Of a DNA stretch of 64,000 nt, positions 54,958 to 63,550 are shown one piece after another. The position numbers and the translations under genes are program-made. The DNA comes from Desulfovibrio sp. (lineage in GTDB: Bacteria > Desulfobacterota > Desulfovibrionia > Desulfovibrionales > Desulfovibrionaceae): the NCBI RefSeq assembly GCF_019422935.1, contig NZ_JAHZCJ010000001.1:346127-410126 (forward strand), given 5' to 3'. The notes beneath the pieces are model-generated. The model saw only the letters and a list, made by a program, of their open reading frames with translations, had not been told where the DNA came from and made no database searches. Position 1 is the first letter of the stretch, and the number at the start of each line of letters is the position of its first letter.

Positions 54958-55829
54958 AATACAACCTTGCGGATCAATGTTTTCGGTAACTTTTTGAAAT
55001 GAAGGCGGTGGCAAGGCCATCAAAATGGAGCGGCTGTCATTCATGCAGTCGTGGAGAATTGAAACGCCGCCGAACGATTTTCATATAGCGACCGTTTGGC
55101 TGAACAGTAGTTAAGCTGAATTCTTCGGCAAGCCCGCCGCTCTGAGTCGCCATGCACCTTATCCAGACGATGCATGGCGACTCAGAGCGGCGGGCTTAAA
55201 AATATTTTGAGCGTATATCCTTCAGAATAAGGAATCCAGACCTGTTCACCAACACGCCTTTTAAGCCGGGCGTTCTCTTTCCTTAACTGGAGCCATTGCT
55301 GGTATCAGAGATACTCATTCCACAGAACAGCTGCGCCATTTGCAAAAGATCGCATCAGAAATACCATTTTGGCGGCCTTTTGGGCGTCTGATCTTTGGGG
55401 AAAAAAGGCGGAAAGGCACATTTCAAGCTTTGGGAAAACAAAACAGACGCATAACGGGTGGTTTTGATTTATCCCTCCCAATTGTACTTCCCAATAAATT
55501 GGTGGAAAAATTGAGAGAGACTATTCCTCGCAAAGCACAAAGGCATTCAACTGCTGAGGACAGCGCATAACTGACCACTGCACTACAAAAGGTTGTGTTT
55601 TATGTCAGAACGGCAAGGCTGCTAATTTAAATTCGGGAGAAAAAAGTTTTATTTCAAAATAATTATTTGAAATAAAAAGATATTTTTGATAATATCTGCA
55701 ATTGACAGGCATGATGTTTTGCCACTCTACAGGGTGAAAAATCAGTTAAAATTATGAACCTGAAGTATGGTGCGAATTTCCGCAATACCTAAAAGGACAA
55801 AAAATTCCACTTAGCCTTCCGGAGCATTC
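54958..55829. other. Gene-poor region between aspA and the autotransporter
   Basis: About 870 bases. It holds the 27-bp hairpin entered separately; on the minus strand beyond it, a short fragment with WLQLRKENARLKRR, like the tail of a transposase OrfA or another coiled-coil protein but broken by stops; and a 76-codon frame at 55340-55570 that I cannot support. The right third is strongly AT-rich, with palindromes TTTTATTTCAAA / TTTGAAATAAAA (55647-55677) and AGATATT / AATATCT (about 55678-55697), and TTGACA at 55702-55707, probably the autotransporter control region. Confidence 0.45.
55130..55197. repeat. Perfect 27-bp inverted repeat (long hairpin)
   Basis: Arms 55130-55156 and 55171-55197 are exact reverse complements (arm begins AAGCCCGCCGCTCTGAGTC) around a 14-nt loop, followed by TTAAAAATATTTT. 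It lies about 170 bp after aspA. It may act as a strong terminator or be a miniature mobile-element remnant. Confidence 0.85.
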
Positions 55830-58800
55830 ATGGTTCATTATTTGTGCGGATATTGGGTGCGTTTTTGTCCTGCCTTGTTTCAGATTCTCCTTCTGTTTCT
55901 GTTTACATTAAGTATACCCGTTCATATCAATGCAGCGAGCGCTGACAGTTTTAAAACCAATGAATACTGGAAAAGCACAGGGTTGGATTTCATTCACGCT
56001 GCCGATGCATACGCTCTGGGATATACCGGGGCTGGCACCACGCTGGGTATAATTGACTCTTCCGTACGCGCCGACCACCCGGAGCTGGCTGGCAAAGTCA
56101 TAATGATGGTCTTGCCGCTTGATGAGACCACGGGGCAGCTGTACGTGCCAAACTGGGCATACGATAGGCATGGCAGCCATGTGGCGGGCATCATGGCAGC
56201 CATGCGAAATGGTGTTGGTATGCACGGCGTGGCTTTTGACGCCAACCTTGTTTCGGCAGCCATGCTTGGGGGAGCGTACGGGAGCACAGAAAATCTTGTG
56301 ACGCCTGATTTGTTGAGCCTCTTTGCTGCGTATCCGGAAATTCGCGTCATCAACAACAGTTGGGGTGCGGATTTTTACCCCTCGTTTGATCCTGCCAAAG
56401 ACAATCCCGCAGTTGTCATAGCTGGCCAGGATAATGTGATCAAAGCGCTCTGCAAGCTCAGTGAGGAGTATGGCAAGGTCGTTGTGTTTGCTGCTGGCAA
56501 CAGCACCAGGATAGCTCCCAGTGTTGAGGGCATGATGCCGCGTTATGTGCCAGATCTGAAAGGCTGGATCAGCGTGGTTTCCCTCAATATTGCCGGGATC
56601 ACTACAGCGGCGGACGGAACACGCACCATTGGTCCGTCTGGGGTCAGTTATTTCAGTAACCTGGGGAGCAAAGCCTCTCTTTGGACCGTTGCGGCTCCCG
56701 GCAGCTATATCAATTCGCTCAATGCCACTACCAACGGCTACATGCTGGCCAGCGGCACAAGCATGGCAGCGCCCTATGTGAGCGGCACTGTGGGCCTGGT
56801 GGCGCAGGCTTTTCCCTGGATGACGGGCAAACAGCTGGCTGATGCTGTTTTGACCACTGCAGATAGTAATTTTTCAACGCCAACGCCCATTATTCAATAT
56901 ACTGTTGATCAATATGGTAATCCTAATAGGGTTATTGTTACAGCTATAGGCATTCCTACTCCGAATGCTGCGGACATAAAAGATTTGATTGACAATGTTT
57001 ATCAAGACACCACAACGAGAGAGGCATTGAAAAAACTTGTCGTTGATGGCTATAGAGACGTGAACGAACTGACCAAGGAAGAAGCGTTTGGTCAGGGATT
57101 GCTGGATGCGGGCAAGGCCGTGCGCGGCATCGCCCGGCTGGATGCCAACCGTATGTCAGCTTCGGATGTGGTGACGTTGCCTGAATTGGGCCCTGGCAAT
57201 TATGCGCTTGAAACGTTTGACACCAAGGGCTACTTCGCCGAATTCAGCAATGATATCAGCCAACGACAGTGGAAAGATGCCTACCATCACGACGAGTTCA
57301 AGGCCGGGGCGGACGCCACGGCCCTGGACAAGAAGAATGTGGGCTTGCGTAAAACGGGTGCTGGCCTGCTGGTTCTCAGCGGCGTCAATAGCTATTTCGG
57401 GGCGACCGTTGTTGACGGCGGGGGCCTAGCCGTAAGCAAAAGGGCAGACGGCACTGGCGGCGTGCTGCAAAACAGCGATGTGCTCGTGCGCCAGGGCGGT
57501 GTATTGCTGGGTGATGGAGAAATACAGAAGAAAGTCGTCAATTACGGAACTGTTGCTCCGGGATATCGCGGCCTGACGCTCACAGTAAATGACTACACCC
57601 AGACCGGACAGGGTACGCTGCAAATCGGTTTTAATTCCAGCAATCAATATTCTGTGCTCAGTGCGAACTCTGCAACTCTTGATGGAACCTTGCTGTTTTC
57701 TCCTTCGCCGGGATTTTATGCAGAGAACTATTCAATAAGTATGAACAGTGTGCAGGCAACAAGCTCCACAGGCACATTTAACAGCGTTGGGGTTAGTTCT
57801 TCTTCGCCAACATTGAATTTCAGCATCGCATCAAGCAATAGCCTCGGGTCGGCCCTGTTGGGTCAGCAACGTGCATCAAACGCGTACAGCCGTTATGCCG
57901 ACAGTACCACCACAAGCCGTGTGGGCCGTGCTCTTTACCAGATATCAGGTCAGGCAACAGGCGACATGCAAAATCTGTTTCAGGCCCTGGACTGGAGCGA
58001 TGCATCCGGCAGTGGCATTGCTCCGGCAATGGAGCAGTTGAGTCCCAACAGTTATGATGCAGTGGCTCGCGCCGGACTTGAAGCACAGCGGCAGCTCAAT
58101 CTTCTTATGGTGCGGCGCTTTTTGGGGGCCAGCGGCCAACAAGGCGTGAGCGGTACTGGCGTGTCCAGTGGTGATGATGCCGCTGGCTGGCAGGCATGGG
58201 TGCTGCCCTTTGGCAGCTACAGCAACATGAACGCCAATGGCGGCTCAGCGGGCTTCACGGCGTCTGGCGCAGGGTCGGCCCTAGGTGTTGACCGCCTGTG
58301 GGAGAGCGGACTGACTGCAGGATTTGATGTGGCGCTCGCAGGCCGCCGCACGGAAATCCATAGTGCGGGTGAGGTAAGGGCGGAAACGCTGGCCGCATCT
58401 GTTGGCGGGCACGCGCTCTTCAAACCCCGCTGGTGGGATGGTGCCTATGTAATGGGCATGGCCCGCGTGGGCTTTGAGGATGTGCAAATGCAACGGGCCG
58501 TCAACTTCAATGGCTACGCGCGCAATCACAGTAGCAGCTGGACGGGCCTAACCGCAGATACGCTTGCTGGCGGCGGTAAGGACTGGAATTGGACAGCCGC
58601 CTGGGGCGGGGTGGAAGCTGGCCCTCTGACATGGCTGGAATATAGCCTGAGTTCCAGACCTGGATTTACCGAGGACGGCTCCGGGGCGTCCGCACTCAAG
58701 CTCGATGCCGCCACTTACAACAATCTTTCGTCAGTCTTGGGCACGCATGCAAATCTTGCCCGCACCCTGGATAATGGCACAACGCTCGCATGGGATACTC

Positions 58801-59042
58801 TGGTTGGCTGGCGGCATGACTGGCTTGACGGAACGTTCAGCAGCAGCGCCAGATTCAAGGGATACAACCCAGCTTTTGAGAGTCGGTCAGATATGCCGGG
58901 GCGGGACGCCATGCTGATTCACAGTAGTGTGCGGGCGAACCATATCAGTGGATTTTTTGCGCAGGTTGAGCTTGGGGCGGAGTTATTTCGTTCCCAGAGT
59001 TCTTCCTGTTTCGGCGGGTTCAGTTTTGGTCTGGAATTTTAA
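55830..59042 (+). CDS. Subtilisin-family (S8) serine protease autotransporter
   Basis: 1070 residues, ATG 55830 with GGAG upstream. A signal segment (LFQILLLFLFTLSIPVHINA) is followed by an S8 protease domain: Asp in GIIDSSVRADHPE, His in DRHGSHVAGIMAAM and Ser in SGTSMAAPYVSGTVGL. At about 490-590 there is an autotransporter-associated strand repeat (TGAGLLVLSGVNSYFGATVVDGG and following), then a linker, then a C-terminal beta-barrel of about 280 residues ending in aromatic Phe (FSFGLEF). The catalytic triad is intact. It would display or release a protease at the cell surface. Solitary gene. Confidence 0.92.
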   Translation: MVHYLCGYWVRFCPALFQILLLFLFTLSIPVHINAASADSFKTNEYWKSTGLDFIHAADAYALGYTGAGTTLGIIDSSVRADHPELAGKVIMMVLPLDETTGQLYVPNWAYDRHGSHVAGIMAAMRNGVGMHGVAFDANLVSAAMLGGAYGSTENLVTPDLLSLFAAYPEIRVINNSWGADFYPSFDPAKDNPAVVIAGQDNVIKALCKLSEEYGKVVVFAAGNSTRIAPSVEGMMPRYVPDLKGWISVVSLNIAGITTAADGTRTIGPSGVSYFSNLGSKASLWTVAAPGSYINSLNATTNGYMLASGTSMAAPYVSGTVGLVAQAFPWMTGKQLADAVLTTADSNFSTPTPIIQYTVDQYGNPNRVIVTAIGIPTPNAADIKDLIDNVYQDTTTREALKKLVVDGYRDVNELTKEEAFGQGLLDAGKAVRGIARLDANRMSASDVVTLPELGPGNYALETFDTKGYFAEFSNDISQRQWKDAYHHDEFKAGADATALDKKNVGLRKTGAGLLVLSGVNSYFGATVVDGGGLAVSKRADGTGGVLQNSDVLVRQGGVLLGDGEIQKKVVNYGTVAPGYRGLTLTVNDYTQTGQGTLQIGFNSSNQYSVLSANSATLDGTLLFSPSPGFYAENYSISMNSVQATSSTGTFNSVGVSSSSPTLNFSIASSNSLGSALLGQQRASNAYSRYADSTTTSRVGRALYQISGQATGDMQNLFQALDWSDASGSGIAPAMEQLSPNSYDAVARAGLEAQRQLNLLMVRRFLGASGQQGVSGTGVSSGDDAAGWQAWVLPFGSYSNMNANGGSAGFTASGAGSALGVDRLWESGLTAGFDVALAGRRTEIHSAGEVRAETLAASVGGHALFKPRWWDGAYVMGMARVGFEDVQMQRAVNFNGYARNHSSSWTGLTADTLAGGGKDWNWTAAWGGVEAGPLTWLEYSLSSRPGFTEDGSGASALKLDAATYNNLSSVLGTHANLARTLDNGTTLAWDTLVGWRHDWLDGTFSSSARFKGYNPAFESRSDMPGRDAMLIHSSVRANHISGFFAQVELGAELFRSQSSSCFGGFSFGLEF

Positions 59043-59645
59043 CGGCTGCTTGCATGGTTCATTGCGGAAAACAGGGGGACCATTGTCTGCCGAACTGTAC
59101 CGGCACGTTGGGCAAGGTAGGGGGATTCGGCATTTCCCATCGCCAGCAGGTCATCCACTCTATACGTTTCAATAATGAAGTTGCGCCTGCCGCTTCCAGA
59201 GGCTTGATTTCCGGCGTCTCAAAGTAGGAGCCGCATGGTGATTTGTCGAAAGAATGCCTGCGGTGGACGCTGCCAACCGACGCAGTTGCATTTCCAAACG
59301 ATTTATTACGCTACGGGTGCCGAAAAATGCGGACACTCCACAGGCACACCACGCCGATCGACACGGAAGCCCCGTGCCCCATCACCTGAGCAAACGTTAG
59401 TACCACCGGATGTTCCATTGCTCCATAGGCCGCCATCTTCACGGTATACCCCGCAAGAGCGTCATCCCCACCACCAAAACGCCCTTCCGCAGGCCAAAGC
59501 CAGGGCTCTGGTCAAATAAACTCATCAGAACAAAAGACGCCAGCATTCCGATTAGTGTGCTGAGTACGTGGCAATTGCGTTCAATCTTGGCACATCTACA
59601 CAGAAATGTACACCAGTGGAGGAGAACCGGAGAGGGGGACCTGCT
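59043..59645. other. Decayed sequence after the autotransporter
   Basis: About 600 bases with no intact gene. On the minus strand there are coding-like fragments: one around 59190-59050 reading NFIIETYRVDDLLAMG, and a hydrophobic one around 59560-59330 (LASFVLMSLFDQSPGFGL, then after a frameshift HPVVLTFAQVMGHGASVSIG) that looks like a broken transporter. Families could not be assigned. Confidence 0.4.
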
Positions 59646-59772
59646 CAAGGACTCTATTCAGATGGGCCGGGGAGCCCAGCCCGAAAAAGTGGCGCGGGAG
59701 ATCCTATGGCTGGCGAGTGCTGAGGCCTCATTTGCCACAGGCGCGTTTCTCGTTGTGATTGGCGGAAAATAG
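59646..59772 (+). pseudogene. C-terminal remnant of a short-chain dehydrogenase/reductase
   Basis: The last 40 or so codons read IQMGRGAQPEKVAREILWLA, then SAEASFATGAFLVV and GGK, the classic C-terminal end of an SDR (proline/glycine-rich PMGRxGxPEE, LASxxASFxTG, DGG). No Rossmann N-terminus or catalytic YxxxK is upstream in any frame, so this is a truncated relic. Confidence 0.65.
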
Positions 59773-59930
59773 AAATGAAAGTATGTATATGGGACAGAAC
59801 CGGTGAGGCGGGGTCACTCGCTGCACGACTTCTGTTTCGCTTTTTTAATGCCTGAACAGGCACTTGCTGCGCTTTGATTTATACAGAAGTGTAAAGCCCT
59901 AACGCCTCTCCAACAAACACCGAAACGGAA

Positions 59931-59980
59931 GCGCAAAAAAGAAGAAAGCCCGCCAAGCTGTCAGCTTAACGGGCTTCTTT
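59931..59980 (-). terminator. Terminator behind the tRNA 3'-end fragment
   Basis: Minus-strand stem AAGAAGCCCGTTAAGC / GCTTGGCGGGCTTTCTT with a TGACA loop, then a T-rich run. A second small stem, GAACTC / GAGTTC at 59981-59997, sits between it and the tRNA fragment. This is the natural 3' side of a tRNA gene. Confidence 0.75.
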
Positions 59981-60000
59981 GAACTCTCTCTGAGTTCAAA

Positions 60001-60016
60001 TGGTGCGAGGGCGGGA
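60001..60016 (-). other. tRNA 3'-end fragment, probable attachment site (att) of an integrated element
   Basis: The minus strand reads TCCCGCCCTCGCACCA, which has the shape of a T-stem end, acceptor strand, discriminator and CCA. The rest of a tRNA is missing to its right. With a tRNA-type terminator on its left side, this is what an element leaves when it integrates into a tRNA 3' end. The intact tRNA would be beyond the right edge of the window. Confidence 0.6.
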
Positions 60017-60274
60017 ACATATTTATTGATTTAATAATATGAAATTATTTAATAATTATTTTTAATTTTTAAAAGTTGCCCCTAAAGTTGCCCCCTTTTA
60101 TGTTCGGTGCCCTACTGGCGGGGGTATTGTGATGCCAAGGGGAGCACAACAAAAAAGTCGCCAGGTAAGAAGCAGCCTTTAACCTGACACAGCGGCGGAT
60201 GTGCACTACCCACTCCGCTACGGCCCTGCGGACGAACCCCAGGGGCTTAAGCCACGCCGAGGGGGACTAGGCGA
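60017..60274. other. Left end of the putative integrated element
   Basis: About 260 bases: an extremely AT-rich block (60020-60070), then the tandem repeats entered separately, then a GC-rich stretch with no gene. No integrase is seen here. Confidence 0.4.
60072..60094. repeat. Tandem direct repeat AAAGTTGCCCC next to the att-like site
   Basis: Two identical 11-mers at 60072-60082 and 60084-60094, 12 bp apart start to start, about 55 bp from the tRNA fragment. Tyrosine recombinases often bind paired arm-type repeats at this sort of distance. Confidence 0.55.
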
Positions 60275-60688
60275 TTACCAAGCAGGTTTAAAGCCTAGAA
60301 CTTCGCACGCTTCACGCGTAGGACTCATTGAGGCGTGTTTTTTCAAACAATTCACGATTTCGTTTACTTTTTGTACTGGCAATGTCGATTTTACTTGAAT
60401 CTTCCCAGTATCAATTGCAGCCTGAACGCTTGCAGTGTCCTGCGCGACAATACTTCTGGCTAGGTCGACCCAAGTATCCTTCTGAAACCCATGTTCGCCT
60501 TGCTTTATTAAAAACTTCTTGGGCGCGGGCTGACACCCCTTATTTTGACTGTCGCTACCATGCGATGTGACAATCACTAAGACGATCTTCTCTTTGGAAG
60601 GATCAGAGACAATGATAAATATCTTATTGGCATGTCCACCGTCAGCAAAAACGTGATCTGGGTTGTAAAGGACATCACCAATATTCAT
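60275..60688 (-). CDS. Putative toxin partner of the Panacea-domain protein
   Basis: 137 residues. N-terminus MNIGDVLYNPDHVFADGGHANKIFIIVSDP and then KEKIVLVIVTSHG suggest a small beta-rich fold (MazF/SH3-like in style), with a helical C-terminal half. I do not recognise a family. It starts 4 bp after the Panacea gene stop and has no ribosome site of its own, so it is translationally coupled to that gene. The pairing implies that it is the toxin of a type II toxin-antitoxin unit. Confidence 0.6.
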   Translation of the reverse strand: MNIGDVLYNPDHVFADGGHANKIFIIVSDPSKEKIVLVIVTSHGSDSQNKGCQPAPKKFLIKQGEHGFQKDTWVDLARSIVAQDTASVQAAIDTGKIQVKSTLPVQKVNEIVNCLKKHASMSPTREACEVLGFKPAW

Positions 60689-60692
60689 AGCG

Positions 60693-61277
60693 TTACCCGA
60701 ACAAAGCTTCCATCATGCGGGCATCGTCTCTAACCTCATGGATGTAGGCTTTACCCGCATCATCCATACCTTCCAGAGCTAAGTCGTAATCAATGGGAGC
60801 CTTTGCTCCTATTTTTTTCAGGGTGATGTCCCAAGGATCGTTCCTTGTATGCGCGGCCTTGACAACAAGCACAGCAGAAAGGTCTTTGAACATTTCTGAA
60901 ATATTTTTTAGCTCCTGAACTTCGCGACCCGTAAAATAATAATCTGAGAATTTGGCTTTAGGTAGCGCGCAAAGCTTTATTCCCGCAGCTTCATCGCGCG
61001 GGTCAGGCGTGACGTGGATACTTTTTACAACCTCTTTGAGGTTCATCCCAGCGTCTTCATTGTGGCGAAGTTCCCGCCATACGTCCGCAGGCACAGGCCC
61101 AAAATCCCATGCTTCGTAAGTTTCGCCAGTTAGAGATTCACCTGTAGCGCGATACAAACGAAAATCAAGATAAAACAAGAGTTTCATCAGCTTTGTTAAG
61201 CCGACAGTCTTGTCCTGCTGGACGAAATAAAGAACGGCGTTTTTGAGCTTTTCACGCCTGCGCTCTGCTGTGGTCAT
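60693..61277 (-). CDS. Panacea-domain (DUF4065/SocA-like) putative antitoxin
   Basis: 194 residues from ATG 61277. The Panacea domain is clear: LKNAVLYFVQQDKTVGLTKLMKLLFYLDFRLYRATG, then GETYEAWDFGPVPADVWRELRH. Panacea proteins act as antitoxins that neutralise many different small toxins (PanA of PanAT systems; SocA is a relative). Here it heads a two-gene unit with the unknown 137-residue protein. Genes of this sort are common on mobile elements, which fits its location. Confidence 0.8.
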   Translation of the reverse strand: MTTAERRREKLKNAVLYFVQQDKTVGLTKLMKLLFYLDFRLYRATGESLTGETYEAWDFGPVPADVWRELRHNEDAGMNLKEVVKSIHVTPDPRDEAAGIKLCALPKAKFSDYYFTGREVQELKNISEMFKDLSAVLVVKAAHTRNDPWDITLKKIGAKAPIDYDLALEGMDDAGKAYIHEVRDDARMMEALFG

Positions 61278-61469
61278 CAAGATGACAGATAAGACATCCG
61301 TGCAAAATATGCAAATTCTCCGTCAATCAGTTTGCACAAATTGTCCTTTTTGGAGTGCGCGCCGAACAGGCTTACAGCCACAAAAAACCCGGCCCATAAT
61401 ATTGAGCCGGGAATTTCATTTCAGGCCGTCAGGCGGTCATTGTGGGCTATTCTCTATGGGCCATGAGAT

Positions 61470-61742
61470 TCAACCCGCCGAAGCAGTTTTTTGCCGCTGC
61501 TGTTGGCGGTACTGATCTGCCATCCATGTATCCATGTAGTCACTGACATTTTGCGAGGCGTGGGCCATTAGCGTGAACACGCCCTGTATGGTTTCCTTGT
61601 CGAGTTCAATGTTCGCATCAACCAGCCTCATCATGCCCTCAGCGGTTTTCGCCACGGCATCAGAGAGCAAGCAAGCCCCCATGCCGTCCATTTTGCTGGT
61701 AAGTTCCACTTCTCCATCGGGGTTCTGTGTGGCCCTATTCAT
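61470..61742 (-). CDS. Small unknown protein of the integrated element
   Basis: 90 residues from ATG 61742 with AAGGGGG upstream. Helical throughout, with CLLSDAVAKTAEGMMRLVDANIELDKET followed by VFTLMAHASQNVSDYMDTWM and a Gln-rich tail; no signal peptide. It overlaps the upstream small gene by 8 bp, so they form an operon with it. No family recognised. Confidence 0.65.
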   Translation of the reverse strand: MNRATQNPDGEVELTSKMDGMGACLLSDAVAKTAEGMMRLVDANIELDKETIQGVFTLMAHASQNVSDYMDTWMADQYRQQQRQKTASAG

Positions 61743-62013
61743 GGTCAGCCCCCTTGCGTCCATTTTGACGTACTGGTGTCTGGCCGATTGCATCAATGGT
61801 CAGGTGCGACAGGTGCGCGAGGATTCGTTTCAGCCCCAAGCGCCCGCAGTCGGAGAACGTCAGGGGGGTATCCAAACGGTCTTCCATGTTCACGACTTCG
61901 GCAAGGAATGTTGAAAGCTCGTGGGCTTCCCAGAGCAGGGTTTGCAAATCGGGGTCGGATTCTTTGGCGAAGGCGTGCTTGCTGATAGTTTCGGAAGGAG
62001 ATAAGGATTCCAT
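61735..62013 (-). CDS. Small unknown protein of the integrated element
   Basis: 92 residues from ATG 62013, chosen because AGGAGG lies nine bases upstream. Helical (LQTLLWEAHELSTFLAEVV, GLKRILAHLSHLTIDAIGQ), no signal peptide or known motif. It lies between the HTH gene and the 90-residue protein on the same strand; probably phage-like accessory protein. Confidence 0.6.
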   Translation of the reverse strand: MESLSPSETISKHAFAKESDPDLQTLLWEAHELSTFLAEVVNMEDRLDTPLTFSDCGRLGLKRILAHLSHLTIDAIGQTPVRQNGRKGADHE

Positions 62014-62084
62014 AGCTGTGAACCTCCTGGGGTTCATGGTTAGGCTCGGTGGGGAACTGGTACTTCCCTGCCGGGCTGTTTTGT

Positions 62085-62276
62085 TTATTTGCCGCGCATG
62101 TAGTCGTCTAGGGCGGCTTTAGTGGTTCGCCATTCTCTGCCGACTTTTCGGGCCTGCACTTCCCCATTTTGAAAAAGCCTCAGCATAACATTGCGCCCAA
62201 CGCGCAAGTATTCTTGTGCTTCTTCCAGTGTAAGGGGGCGGGTGCTCTTTTCCTCATCCGTCAATGGAGCGATCAT
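62085..62276 (-). CDS. Excisionase-like helix-turn-helix protein
   Basis: 63 residues, ATG 62276 with GGAGGG upstream. A single MerR/excisionase-type winged HTH: LTLEEAQEYLRVGRNVMLRLF, then GEVQARKVGREWRTTKAALDDYM. Proteins like this direct excision or control transcription in prophages and other integrated elements. First gene of the minus-strand set; TTGACA at about 62325-62330 (minus strand) may belong to its promoter. Confidence 0.8.
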   Translation of the reverse strand: MIAPLTDEEKSTRPLTLEEAQEYLRVGRNVMLRLFQNGEVQARKVGREWRTTKAALDDYMRGK

Positions 62277-62575
62277 TTTCCCTCCTTGTTTGTTGTGCTT
62301 TACTTTGGGCGATAAATTTGTTTATGTCAATTTAAAGTTGAAATAAGTTTTGTAAAGTTTACGTATAGCCCGTTATGAGACATGACCCAAAAACAAATCT
62401 TCAGGGATTATCAGCGTTTCACAAAATGGTCCAACGCACAAAAAATTATTGTGTTACGAACAGTGTGTACCGTGTCATGCGCTTTTCCGTGAAACAATCT
62501 GCCCTGCAAAGGTAGTGAGTAGATGGTTGTTTCTTCTAATGCGGGCTGATAGCAATGAACAAAGGGGAGGTTAAT
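62277..62575. other. Divergent control region of the element
   Basis: About 300 bases between the HTH gene and the secreted protein gene, AT-rich on the left. It should carry both promoters; no operator was recognised with certainty. Confidence 0.4.
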
Positions 62576-62995
62576 ATGCAAAAGTTATTTTTCGCCTTGG
62601 CGTTTTTTTGCATGACCTGCACGGCTGTGAGGGCTGAAACGCTTTCCATGCAATGCCGCTATGATCTTGCAAGCTTCTTGGTATTTGAAGATGGAGCCTT
62701 CAAAGCGGAGACAGATAGCAAAGAAATGTCCTTTACGATCACGATTGATACGACCACAAATAAAGCCTACCTGACGGGAAATTCTGGTACTGCTGATTTG
62801 GCAATCATTAATCGTGAAGGGCAAATGTCTTTTCTTCAAGTTTCAGGAAATGGCCCCGCCATAATTACGACCCTGACGACTGTTTTCCTTAACCCAGCTC
62901 CTAATCAAAAGTTTCCTTCGCTGCATGCGCGGCAAAATCGATTTGGAGCGAATTACACAACAGCCCAATACACGGGGTATTGTTCTACTTTTTAA
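62576..62995 (+). CDS. Small secreted protein of unknown function
   Basis: 139 residues from ATG 62576 with GGGAGG upstream. Signal peptide LFFALAFFCMTCTAVRAE. The mature part is a probable beta-sandwich of about 120 residues with Cys near both ends (MQC at the start, GYCSTF at the finish), which could form a disulphide. No family recognised. AT-richer than the core genes and followed by its own terminator, so an independently expressed cargo gene. Confidence 0.65.
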   Translation: MQKLFFALAFFCMTCTAVRAETLSMQCRYDLASFLVFEDGAFKAETDSKEMSFTITIDTTTNKAYLTGNSGTADLAIINREGQMSFLQVSGNGPAIITTLTTVFLNPAPNQKFPSLHARQNRFGANYTTAQYTGYCSTF

Positions 62996-63024
62996 GAACC
63001 CCATATTTTGCGGGTGGGGTTCTT
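62994..63024 (+). terminator. Terminator-like hairpin of the secreted protein gene
   Basis: AAGAACCCCA / TGGGGTTCTT stem (62994-63003 and 63015-63024) with an 11-nt loop, overlapping the stop codon region. Confidence 0.65.
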
Positions 63025-63550
63025 ACTCATTCCATCCCCTAGTTTTCCCTAGTTTTCAATCTCAATTTTTTTCAACCAGTACGGCTGAGGTTTTATGAAG
63101 CTGGGGGAGGGGCAAATCTTGGGACTGTTTGGCTTTAAGACCGTGCGGTTTCTATTTGAATCTATTTTAGACAGAAATGGCCCGGAATAATCCTCTTCAT
63201 GTGGGGATTACGCCGGGCCGTGGTGTTTGCGGGGGCTTGGGGTTTCGGGGTGGTCTTCCCTTTGCCGTGCCGATCGAACTGAAGGCGAAGCGAACAACGG
63301 ATGAACAACAGATGAACCAAGAGCGAAGCGCGAACGAAGCTCGGATGAAGCTCGGAATAGCTAGCGTTTTACCGATGCCGCGCAGTACGCGCACGCGCGC
63401 GCGAGGCTTGCCGCAATAGGGTTGCCAACACTCGCTTTTCGGGCCGAAGATGCGACGCAATACGCGCGCACGCGCGAGGTTTAGGCTACGATTAGGAAGC
63501 GACACCCCAAACGACACCTAAAAAGAGCCGTTACACAGGGCGCTAGCCGC
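63025..63550. other. Non-coding or doubtful stretch in the element
   Basis: About 525 bases. From 63290 to 63480 it contains repetitive GAAGC/AACGAA runs and two similar CG-alternating blocks (around 63376-63410 and 63450-63480: GCGCARTACGCGC followed by alternating CG and a GAGG). Frames across it have skewed composition and no ribosome site, so I call no gene. Confidence 0.45.

Noticed and set aside
55200..55330. Transposase-like tail on the minus strand (WLQLRKENARLKRR)
   Set aside because: Only about 35 codons between stops; coiled-coil sequences of this kind occur in many proteins, so an insertion-sequence call is not justified.
55340..55570. 76-codon frame upstream of the autotransporter
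   Set aside because: Composition is odd (Arg/Lys/Gly-rich), there is no ribosome site, and it lies in a decayed stretch.
60180..60260. tRNA-like GC-rich stretch near the left end of the element
   Set aside because: It does not fold into an acceptor plus T-arm with GTTCRA, so no tRNA is called.
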